Below, piece after piece: positions 1-5,146 of a stretch of 9,537 nucleotides of DNA (its first letter is position 1; each line of letters opens with the position of its first letter). The DNA comes from Chloroflexota bacterium (GTDB lineage Bacteria > Chloroflexota > UBA11872), in assembly GCA_026707185.1 (NCBI GenBank), contig JAPOXI010000079.1, positions 1 to 9,537 on the forward strand, written 5' to 3'. The translations under genes were made by a program, and so were the position numbers. Under the pieces are notes generated by a model. It had not been told where the DNA came from and searched no databases. It saw nothing but the letters and a program-made list of their open reading frames with translations.

Positions 1-192
1 CGGCGACGCCGGCAGCTTCAGACCTCGGCGCCGGCGATCTGGGCGCTGGTGATGCTGATTGCGCTGAGCCTGCCGATCATCTTCGGCGGGTCCGACGAGA
101 TCGGGCGGAACGCAATGAAGTCGGACGCACAGACTTCGTCGACGACGGAGCCTTCCGGTCCGCCGATGGACGACATGCAGCCGATGCGGTGA
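1..192 (+). CDS. C-terminal end of an unidentified membrane protein (5' partial)
   Basis: An open frame enters from the left edge and ends at TGA 190-192, giving 63 residues. It begins with a basic stretch (RRRRQLQ). A hydrophobic segment follows at about residues 11-30 (APAIWALVMLIALSLPIIFG), long enough for one transmembrane helix. The rest is a polar, Ser/Thr/Pro/Met-rich tail ending in PMDDMQPMR. The basic-then-hydrophobic order suggests the last membrane helix of a transporter or other integral membrane protein with a short soluble tail, but no family can be recognised from this fragment. Third codon positions are GC-rich, as in the neighbouring genes, which supports real coding. It is followed within 45 bp by a strong hairpin terminator. 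Confidence 0.6.
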   Translation, partial: RRRRQLQTSAPAIWALVMLIALSLPIIFGGSDEIGRNAMKSDAQTSSTTEPSGPPMDDMQPMR

Positions 193-227
193 TCGCCCGG
201 GATTTCACTGTGGGCGCTTAGGAGTAG

Positions 228-276
228 AAAAACGAGCCGCCGCAGGGTTTCTTAGAAACCCTGCGGCGGCTTCGTT
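228..276. terminator. Bidirectional intrinsic terminator between convergent genes
   Basis: A near-perfect hairpin has arms at 236-251 and 255-270 (GCCGCCGCAGGGTTTC pairing with its complement) and a 3-nt loop. With one bulged T at 271, the outer bases 231-235 pair with 272-276. On the minus strand the stem is followed by five U residues (228-232), so it is a classical rho-independent terminator for the FAH-family gene that stops at 320. In the + direction only TTCGTT follows, so it is a weaker stop for the membrane-protein gene ending at 192. Confidence 0.85.
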
Positions 277-319
277 CAGGTCGACTTTGCCGAGTGAATT
301 CCCGGCGTTCGGATCCGAC

Positions 320-1093
320 TTATTCGGGGTAACCGACCGGGTTGCTCAGGATGCCGTTGCCTTCCAGCTCGACTTCCGTCACGTCACCGCTCTTCATGGC
401 CTTGGTTGTGCCGGACGTTCCCGTGAAGATCGCGTCGCCAGGCTCAAGGGTCATGTACGTCGAGACGAAGCTGATGATCTGTTCCACGTTGTAGATCAGC
501 TCGCTGGTATTGGTGTGCTGGACGACCTCACCGTTGACGCGGGTGGTCATCTCCAGGTTGCCGTGGTCCAGGCCGGTGGTGACCCACGGACCGAAGGGCG
601 AGAACGTATCGGCGCCCTTGCCACGCCACCACTGGCTGTCCGGCTCGCCGTTGGTCTCACCGTTCTGCCAGATGCGCTCGCTGATGTCGTTGGCCGCGCA
701 GACGCCAAGGATGTAATCCCCGACTTCATCCTCGCTAACCCGCGAGCAGCGCTTGCTGATGATGACCGCCATCTCGCCTTCGTAGTGAAGGTTCTCGCAG
801 CCTTCCAGCCAGGCGATGGTTCCGCCGGGATCGAGAACGGACGACGGCGGCGCCAGGAACGGCTGCGGTCGCGAGAAGGGCGGCGAGTCACCCATGTGAC
901 TCAGGTAGTTGCCCGCCAGGTTGACGATCTTGGTTGGCGAGGTGGGCGTCAGGAGCTGGACGTCAGCCAGGGCCACCGTGTTGCCGGTGCGTTCCAGGTC
1001 TCCGAAGAGGTCGCCCGAGATTTCGGCGATGGTGTCGCCTTCAACGATTCCGTGGTGGACTTCGCCGTCCACGCTATAACGCGCAAGGTGCAT
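320..1093 (-). CDS. Fumarylacetoacetate hydrolase (FAH) family protein
   Basis: A 257-residue protein of the FAH fold. These enzymes use a divalent metal to hydrolyse, decarboxylate or isomerise oxo-acids in catabolic pathways. The expected metal ligands are visible: Glu105 and Glu107 in HYEGEMAVII and Asp136 in AANDISER. Other family residues are present: His66 after GNYLS, Lys159 and Asp162 in GKGADTFSPFGPW, and a C-terminal GTSGT-(x)5-SGD loop with VEVELEG-like sequence. That loop is shorter than the usual GTPxGV form. The start at 1093 is chosen because GGAGG lies 6 nt upstream; an in-frame ATG at 1174 would add 27 residues unlike the family. It lies 114 bp downstream of, and on the same strand as, a 3-hydroxyacyl-CoA dehydrogenase, so the two may act in one catabolic route. 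That gap holds only a small 6-bp hairpin (1148-1162). The substrate cannot be told; acylpyruvate hydrolase or 2-hydroxyhepta-2,4-diene-1,7-dioate isomerase types are possible. Confidence 0.88.
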   Translation of the reverse strand: MHLARYSVDGEVHHGIVEGDTIAEISGDLFGDLERTGNTVALADVQLLTPTSPTKIVNLAGNYLSHMGDSPPFSRPQPFLAPPSSVLDPGGTIAWLEGCENLHYEGEMAVIISKRCSRVSEDEVGDYILGVCAANDISERIWQNGETNGEPDSQWWRGKGADTFSPFGPWVTTGLDHGNLEMTTRVNGEVVQHTNTSELIYNVEQIISFVSTYMTLEPGDAIFTGTSGTTKAMKSGDVTEVELEGNGILSNPVGYPE

Positions 1094-1207
1094 GCTCTGC
1101 CTCCGAGTGCCTGACCGACAGTGACCGCGAAAGGATACCGCGCAAACCACGGACGCTCCGTGCCGGGCGGCCAATGCCCTTGCGAGTGGGGCGCTGGAAG
1201 CCCCCGA

Positions 1208-2137
1208 TCAGACGGGCCAGGCGCCGATTTTCCGCAGGGTGGCGTAGATCTCGAGTTGCTGGCGCTCCAGGGTTTCCCATTGCGCGGCGAAGTCCACGCC
1301 CGACCAGTCGAAGAAGCCGCGGCCAGTCTTGAGGCCGAAGTGTCCGGCTTCCACCAGACGACGCAGGGCGTCGTGCCCGCTGTCGGCGTTGCACAGGTCG
1401 GGCCAGACGCTCTCGGTGCCGCTGAGGGCGATTTCCAGGCCGGCCAGGTCGCGATCGCGCATGACGCCCATGAGGGGCATGCGCGGCGAGAAGGAGAAGG
1501 CCGTGAGCTCATCAATGTCCTCGGCGGAAATGACGCCCCGGTCCACCAGGTCCAGCGCTTCGCGAAAGAGGGCCTGCCGCAGCCGGTTAGCCACCTGGCC
1601 GGGCAGGTCCACATTGATCCGCACGGGCCGCAGACCGGCGCCGCGCAGGAGGGCCAGCACGGCTTCCACGGTGGCCTCGCTGGTGTGCTCGCCCTTGGTG
1701 ACTTCGACCATGGGACACAGGTAGGCCGGGCGGAAGAAGTGGGTGGTGGTAAAGCGGTCGGGCCGCCCGGTGGCGTCGGCCATCAGGTGGATCGGGATAC
1801 TCGAGGTGTTGGAGGCCAGCAACGTGTCGGGTTCCAGGTGAGGCGCCAGGTCCGCGTAGACCGCGCGCTTGACGTCCACGGACTCCGTGACGGCCTCGAT
1901 GATGAGGGCGGAGTCGCCGATGTCGGTCAGGTCGGTGGTGAAGTTGAGGCGCCTTGGGACCGCCTCGGCCTGGTCTGGCGTGACCAGGCCGTACTCGAGC
2001 ATCAGTTCGAGGTTGCGGGCGACCTTGCTACGGGCGGCGTCAAAGGCGGCGGGATTGGTATCAAGGACGGTGACCGGGTGACCAGCCAGCGCGAACACCT
2101 GCGCAATGCCATGCCCCATGAGGCCTGCGCCGAGCAC
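1208..2137 (-). CDS. 3-hydroxyacyl-CoA dehydrogenase family protein (start uncertain)
   Basis: NAD-dependent dehydrogenase of the 3-hydroxyacyl-CoA family. Counting from GTG at 2137 (309 residues), the Rossmann GAGLMG motif is at 3-8 and Asp26 ends the second strand (VTVLDTN). Ser112 is in SNTSSIP, and the catalytic pair is His133 (THFFRP) and Glu145 (VEVTKG). Asn184 is in ANRL, and GRGFFDW at 272-278 closes the C-terminal helical domain. The Ser-His spacing of 21 and His-Glu spacing of 12 match the characterised family. The last 30 residues extend beyond that motif. The GTG start would remove most of the first beta strand. The frame stays open upstream to a TAG at 2189-2191 and encodes APIG just before the motif, so translation probably begins at a non-standard codon (ATC 2164 or ATT 2173) or the gene is damaged. 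Relatives use 3-hydroxybutyryl-CoA, L-gulonate or carnitine; the substrate here is unknown. Confidence 0.85.
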   Translation of the reverse strand: MLGAGLMGHGIAQVFALAGHPVTVLDTNPAAFDAARSKVARNLELMLEYGLVTPDQAEAVPRRLNFTTDLTDIGDSALIIEAVTESVDVKRAVYADLAPHLEPDTLLASNTSSIPIHLMADATGRPDRFTTTHFFRPAYLCPMVEVTKGEHTSEATVEAVLALLRGAGLRPVRINVDLPGQVANRLRQALFREALDLVDRGVISAEDIDELTAFSFSPRMPLMGVMRDRDLAGLEIALSGTESVWPDLCNADSGHDALRRLVEAGHFGLKTGRGFFDWSGVDFAAQWETLERQQLEIYATLRKIGAWPV

Positions 2138-2225
2138 GCCAATGGGGGCGCGTTGTTCAGCGATTGGAGCAATTCCCTGCGAGCGGAGCTAGTACGCCAT
2201 GCTAGGCGCGGAGCGAACCGGCGAC

Positions 2226-2240
2226 AACGACATTGTCGTT
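2226..2240. promoter_or_regulatory. Perfect 15-bp palindrome, possible operator
   Basis: AACGACA and TGTCGTT flank a single central T. The site lies about 60-75 bp upstream of the likely translation start of the minus-strand dehydrogenase gene and about 110 bp upstream of tRNA-Gln. An odd palindrome of this size in a divergent intergenic region fits a binding site for a dimeric repressor, or a small hairpin. No regulator gene is adjacent and no known consensus is recognised. Confidence 0.3.
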
Positions 2241-2288
2241 CAGACACGGCAACAGCAGAGCCGCGCGAAGCGTTCGGCGTGGCGCCAA

Positions 2289-2301
2289 GCTGGCTGCCAG
2301 C
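2289..2301. repeat. Perfect 13-bp palindrome in the same intergenic region
   Basis: GCTGGC and GCCAGC flank a central T. It lies 48 bp from the palindrome at 2226-2240, in the divergent spacer between the dehydrogenase gene and tRNA-Gln. Its role is unknown; it could be an operator half-system or chance in GC-rich DNA. Confidence 0.25.
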
Positions 2302-2322
2302 CGCAGGTTGAATGTTAGGGTT

Positions 2323-2347
2323 GAATTCGGCCGGGGACGGCCGATTC
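2323..2347. repeat. Imperfect inverted repeat immediately before tRNA-Gln
   Basis: GAATTCGGCC (2323-2332) and GGCCGATTC (2339-2347) pair with one unpaired T around a 6-nt loop, ending 1 bp before the tRNA acceptor stem. In addition GGTTGAAT occurs twice as a direct repeat 13 bp apart (2306-2313 and 2319-2326). These may belong to the tRNA promoter or a processing site; no convincing -35/-10 pair was found. Confidence 0.3.
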
Positions 2348-2348
2348 T

Positions 2349-2422
2349 TGGGGTATCGTCTAGTGGTAGGACGCGCGGCTCTGGACCGTGAAGCGGTGGT
2401 TCGAATCCATCTACCCCAGCCA
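2349..2422 (+). tRNA. trnQ: tRNA-Gln (anticodon CUG), CCA encoded
   Basis: The full cloverleaf folds by eye. The acceptor stem TGGGGTA (2349-2355) pairs with TACCCCA (2412-2418), including the U1-A72 pair typical of tRNA-Gln. The D stem is GTC/GAC with loop TAGTGGTAG. The anticodon stem CGCGG/CCGTG has one G-U pair, with loop CTCTGGA and anticodon CTG at 2381-2383. The variable loop has 4 nt, and the T stem GGTGG/CCATC has one G-U pair with loop TTCGAAT. The discriminator base is G2419 and CCA is encoded at 2420-2422. CUG reads the CAG glutamine codon, frequent in GC-rich genomes. No second copy of the tRNA 3' end is visible in the window, so there is no evidence that it served as an integration site here. 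Confidence 0.96.
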
Positions 2423-2505
2423 CCATTTGCGGGGCGATTACGACGGGCTGAAGCCGAGGGCGTGACACGCAGTAGCGCAAGCCGGCCCGAGTCTCGAGGC
2501 AACCG

Positions 2506-3087
2506 ATGGCGACCGAGCTAACACCCAGCGACGCACTGCTGCTGGTTGACGTGCAGAACGACTTCTGCCCCGGCGGCGCGCTCGCCGTGGCGGACGGGGA
2601 CGCGGTGGTGCCGGTGTTGAACAATTGGATCGCGGCGGCAGTCCACGGAGGCGCCCTGGTGTTTGCCTCCCGAGACTGGCATCCGATCGACCACCTGAGT
2701 TTCGCGGAGCAAGGCGGCATCTGGCCGCCGCACTGCGTGCAGGGCACGCCGGGCGCCTCGTTTCACTCCGATCTGGAGTTGCCGGACGACGCGTCGGTGG
2801 TGTCCAAAGCCGATCAATCCGACCACGAGGCCTACTCGGCGTTCGACAGCGGGGAATTGGGCGAAAAGCTAGGTACGGCGGGCATCCGACGGCTCTGGGT
2901 AGGTGGCCTGGCCACGGACTATTGCGTAAAGGCGAGTGTCCTAGACGCGGTTGAAGTCCCGGGGCTCGAAGTGCACGTGATTACCGATGCCATACGCGCC
3001 GTGGACGTGGCGCCCGGCGACGGCGACGCGGCATTGAAGGCCATGTGTGAGGCCGGCGCCATCCTGGAGCACGCCGAGCCCGCATGA
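2506..3087 (+). CDS. pncA: Nicotinamidase
   Basis: A 193-residue isochorismatase-fold amidase that hydrolyses nicotinamide to nicotinate and ammonia in the cytoplasm, the first step of the Preiss-Handler salvage route to NAD. The catalytic triad is visible: Asp15 in LVDVQNDF, Lys101 in VSKAD and Cys140 in ATDYCVK. The metal site is Asp57 and His59 in SRDWHPIDH plus His76 in WPPHCVQGT. The spacing of 17 between the two metal histidines matches archaeal and bacterial nicotinamidases. Length is typical. The start is supported by GAGG 6 nt upstream of ATG 2506. Its stop overlaps the start of pncB by ATGA, so the two are cotranscribed and translationally coupled. The 83 bp between tRNA-Gln and this gene show no clear terminator or promoter, so cotranscription with the tRNA is possible but not shown. 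Confidence 0.95.
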   Translation: MATELTPSDALLLVDVQNDFCPGGALAVADGDAVVPVLNNWIAAAVHGGALVFASRDWHPIDHLSFAEQGGIWPPHCVQGTPGASFHSDLELPDDASVVSKADQSDHEAYSAFDSGELGEKLGTAGIRRLWVGGLATDYCVKASVLDAVEVPGLEVHVITDAIRAVDVAPGDGDAALKAMCEAGAILEHAEPA

Positions 3088-4445
3088 CGCCCCGGGCGCA
3101 GCCGTCCGCGCCCGGCGACGCGCTGCTGACCGACCTGTATCAGTTGAGCATGCTGCAGGCCTACTGGGACCACGGCTTGACGGACACCGCGACCTTTGAC
3201 CTGATCTGCCGCCGGCTGCCACCGCACCGGAACCTGCTGATTGCCTGTGGGCTGGAAACGGCGCTGGACTACCTGGAAGGGCTGGCCGTCACGGCTACCG
3301 ACCTCGAGTACCTGGCGTCGTTGCAGCGGTTTTCCAAGGACTTTCTCGACCGGCTGGAACGGCTCAGGTTTCAAGGCGAGGTTCGGGCCGTACCCGAAGG
3401 GACGCCGGTGTTTGGGAACGAGCCGATCCTGGAAGTCACGGCCTCGCTGCCCGAAGCGCAGATTGTAGAGACGTACCTGCTTAGCACGATCCACCACCAG
3501 ACGATGGCGGCATCAGCCGCATACCGCCTGGTGGCGGCCGCCGGCGAGGCGCCGGTCGCGGACTTCGGCACGAGGCACGCGCAGGGGGCTGCAGCGGGCG
3601 TGGACACGGCACGGGCGGCCTACATTGCGGGTGCCGCCGGGACCTCGAATGTCGCCGCCGGTCGGCGCTACGGAATCCCGGTGAGCGGAACGATGGCGCA
3701 CAGCTACATCCAGGCGCATGAGGGCGAGTCGGAGGCGCTGACGTCGTTCACATCGACGCACAGCGGAACTACGTTGCTGGTGGACACGTACGACCTGGTC
3801 CGCGGCGTGCAGCGAGTGATCAACCTGGCGGGGCGGCAGGGCAAGCGATTCGACGTGGCCGCCATCCGCATCGATTCAGGCGACCTTGGGGCCAGCGCCC
3901 GGCTGGCCCGCCGCATGCTGGACGACGCCGGACTGGCCGCGGTTCGAATCATCGTGAGCGGGGAGCTCGACGCCCCGGCAATCGCGGACCTGGTCGCCGA
4001 TGGCGCGCCCATCGACGGATACGGCGTCGGTACGGCGCTGGCCGTGTCCAGCGACGCGCCGTACCTGGATACCGCCTACAAGCTGGCCGCGTATGCGGGG
4101 CGCGGCCGAATGAAACTGTCGGCATCCAAGCGCACATGGCCCGGGCGCAAGCAGGTTTTCCGCGAAACGCGGGATGGCGTGGCCTTGCGAGATGTCCTGG
4201 GCAGCGCGGACGAGTCGCGGGACGGGCAGCCTCTCCTACGGCGCGTGATGGCGAACGGGCGCCGGATCGTGGAGCAGTGTTCCAGCCTCGACGACATCCG
4301 AACGTACAGCGCGGAGGCAATTGGGCAACTGCCCGCGCGTGTGCGCGGACTGGCACCCGCCACGCCGCCGTATCGCGTTGACGTCAGCCCACGCTTACAG
4401 GCCGCCGCAGACAAGCTGGCACGACGGTTGCAGGATGCGACCTAA
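3084..4445 (+). CDS. pncB: Nicotinate phosphoribosyltransferase
   Basis: A 453-residue enzyme that joins nicotinate to PRPP, with ATP hydrolysis, to form nicotinate mononucleotide, the step after nicotinamidase in NAD salvage. Family motifs occur in order. TDLYQLSMLQAYW is near the N-terminus, followed by DFGTRHAQG and the active-site histidine region at His206 (GTMAHSYIQAH). Next come RIDSGDL with Asp264 and Asp267, VSGELD at 291-296 and the phosphate-binding YGVGTAL around 313-319. YKLAAYAGRGRMKLS and a C-terminal cap follow. The ATG at 3084 overlaps the pncA stop, and no strong ribosome site precedes it, so coupled translation from pncA is likely. It ends 15 bp from the convergent ferritin stop codon. 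Both salvage steps are therefore encoded in one two-gene operon. Confidence 0.95.
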   Translation: MTPRAQPSAPGDALLTDLYQLSMLQAYWDHGLTDTATFDLICRRLPPHRNLLIACGLETALDYLEGLAVTATDLEYLASLQRFSKDFLDRLERLRFQGEVRAVPEGTPVFGNEPILEVTASLPEAQIVETYLLSTIHHQTMAASAAYRLVAAAGEAPVADFGTRHAQGAAAGVDTARAAYIAGAAGTSNVAAGRRYGIPVSGTMAHSYIQAHEGESEALTSFTSTHSGTTLLVDTYDLVRGVQRVINLAGRQGKRFDVAAIRIDSGDLGASARLARRMLDDAGLAAVRIIVSGELDAPAIADLVADGAPIDGYGVGTALAVSSDAPYLDTAYKLAAYAGRGRMKLSASKRTWPGRKQVFRETRDGVALRDVLGSADESRDGQPLLRRVMANGRRIVEQCSSLDDIRTYSAEAIGQLPARVRGLAPATPPYRVDVSPRLQAAADKLARRLQDAT

Positions 4446-4460
4446 ACGTCCCGCAGCGCG

Positions 4461-4970
4461 CTAGCCTCCCGCGGCAGCCGGCTGCCGCGCCGCCAGTTCG
4501 CGATCGAGGATCAGCAGACCCGCGCCTTCGTCGCCGGCGATCCTGACATGGCTGAGCAGGGTGCGGAGGGTGTCTTCCTCTTCGGTCTGCTCGTTCACGA
4601 ACCAGTCCAGCATCGCCTTGGCCTGGTAATCGCCCTGTTCCATTGACTGCGCATAGACGGCGTTGATGGAGCGCGTGGTGCCTTGCTCAAGGTCAAGCGC
4701 GTTGGCGATGACGGACTCCGGACTGTCGTATTCGGTTTCGGCCTGGTCGAGTCCGCTCAGGGTCACGGGAACATCGCGTTCCGCCAGATGCTCATAGATA
4801 CGCATGCCGTGGCCCCACTCCTCCTCGCTCTGGGCCCGCATCCAGCCGGCGAAGCCACCAAGGTCGAGCGTCTCGAAGTAGGCGGCCATGCCCAGGTAGA
4901 CGTAGGACGCGCTGAACTCATGGTTGATCTGGTCATTGAGCGCCCGTGCCAGGCTCGTACGCATGGCCAT
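4461..4970 (-). CDS. ftn: Non-haem ferritin (bacterial FtnA type)
   Basis: A 169-residue four-helix ferritin subunit that oxidises Fe(II) and stores iron in a 24-mer shell. All dinuclear ferroxidase ligands are present: Glu18 (NHEF), Glu51 and His54 (EEEWGHGM), Glu95 (DLEQG) and Gln128 with Glu131 (NEQTEEE). The pattern is that of E. coli FtnA shifted by one residue. There is no haem-binding Met region expected of bacterioferritin. ATG 4970 is chosen because GGGAGGA lies 6 nt upstream; an in-frame GTG at 5021 would add an unrelated N-terminus. The C-terminus ends in an Ala/Gly-rich tail. It has its own promoter in the AT-rich leader upstream. The neighbouring copper-efflux operon on the same strand makes this a small metal-homeostasis cluster, although iron and copper genes need not be co-regulated. 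Confidence 0.95.
   Translation of the reverse strand: MAMRTSLARALNDQINHEFSASYVYLGMAAYFETLDLGGFAGWMRAQSEEEWGHGMRIYEHLAERDVPVTLSGLDQAETEYDSPESVIANALDLEQGTTRSINAVYAQSMEQGDYQAKAMLDWFVNEQTEEEDTLRTLLSHVRIAGDEGAGLLILDRELAARQPAAAGG
4471..4488. repeat. Perfect 18-bp palindrome at a convergent gene end
   Basis: GCGGCAGCCGGCTGCCGC is self-complementary. It lies inside the last codons of ferritin (encoding the Ala-rich tail) and about 25 bp past the pncB stop. There is no U-tract on either side. It may act as a loop-poor transcript-end hairpin for the convergent genes, or simply reflect GCC/GCA alanine codons. Confidence 0.35.
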
Positions 4971-4997
4971 GTCATTTCCTCCCGTTAGCCAGACGCG

Positions 4998-5017
4998 CTT
5001 TAGAGTAGCGTCTAAGG
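4998..5017. promoter_or_regulatory. Inverted repeat in the ferritin leader, near the ribosome site
   Basis: CTTTAGA (4998-5004) and TCTAAGG (5011-5017) pair with one G-U around GTAGCG. The site sits 12-15 nt upstream of the ferritin Shine-Dalgarno sequence in the minus-strand transcript. It could be an operator or a leader hairpin. It does not match a Fur box or the longer IdeR/DtxR box. Confidence 0.25.
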
Positions 5018-5024
5018 CCACTTA

Positions 5025-5111
5025 TTAGGCCCGTATAATCTGACCTTTAGTAGTAGCTAATACCTCTTTATAGCTACCACTCAAATAGACTTCCGCGCCC
5101 CTCAAGAACAT
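5025..5111 (-). other. Possible 28-codon leaderless ORF in the ferritin leader
   Basis: An open frame runs from ATG 5109-5111 to TAA 5025-5027, immediately followed by a second TAA. The predicted peptide begins MFLRGAEVYLSGSY and ends TTKGQIIRA. The ATG lies exactly where transcription would start from the promoter at 5118-5146, so it would be leaderless; no ribosome site precedes it. Codons are much AT-richer than in any flanking gene. The same frame is open further upstream inside copA, but there only as an out-of-frame shadow. It may be a short leader peptide or chance; nothing in it is recognised. Confidence 0.15.
5049..5081. promoter_or_regulatory. Hairpin in the AT-rich ferritin leader
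   Basis: AGTAGTAGCTA (5049-5059) pairs with TAGCTACCACT (5071-5081), with one mismatch in 11 and an 11-nt loop. It lies downstream of the predicted ferritin promoter and upstream of the gene, so it would be part of the untranslated leader RNA. No U-tract follows on either strand, so it is not a convincing terminator for copA. A regulatory role is inference from its position. Confidence 0.35.
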
Positions 5112-5117
5112 CACTTG

Positions 5118-5146
5118 AAAATAGCGTTGCCGCGTTAATTTGTCAA
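5118..5146 (-). promoter_or_regulatory. Sigma-70-like promoter for ferritin
   Basis: Reading the minus strand, TTGACA (5146-5141, exact consensus -35) is separated by 17 bp from TATTTT (5123-5118, 4 of 6 to the -10 consensus). Transcription would begin near 5111, giving a leader of about 140 nt before the ferritin ATG. The -35 box overlaps the copA stop codon. The local AT-richness stands out sharply from the coding DNA on both sides. Confidence 0.55.

Noticed and set aside
287..1114. + strand open frame of 275 codons opposite the FAH-family gene
   Set aside because: Shadow of the minus-strand gene; no recognisable protein features and no ribosome site.
1094..1174. Longer N-terminus for the FAH-family protein from ATG 1174
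   Set aside because: The added 27 residues do not resemble the family, while ATG 1093 has GGAGG at ideal spacing.
1121..2311. Long + strand open frame of 396 codons opposite the dehydrogenase
   Set aside because: It is antisense to a gene with complete catalytic motifs, is Gly/Val/Asp-rich low-information sequence, and arises from GC-rich third positions on the other strand.
2349..2422. tRNA-Gln as an attachment site for a mobile element
   Set aside because: No duplicated tRNA 3' end, integrase or composition shift is seen beside it; the genes next to it are chromosomal in style.
4971..5021. GTG start at 5021 for ferritin
   Set aside because: It would add 17 residues not found in ferritins; ATG 4970 has a strong ribosome site and puts the ligands at the usual positions.
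5034..5039. Exact TATAAT on the + strand as a promoter
   Set aside because: No -35-like sequence lies at suitable distance and it would point into the antisense of copA with no gene to express.
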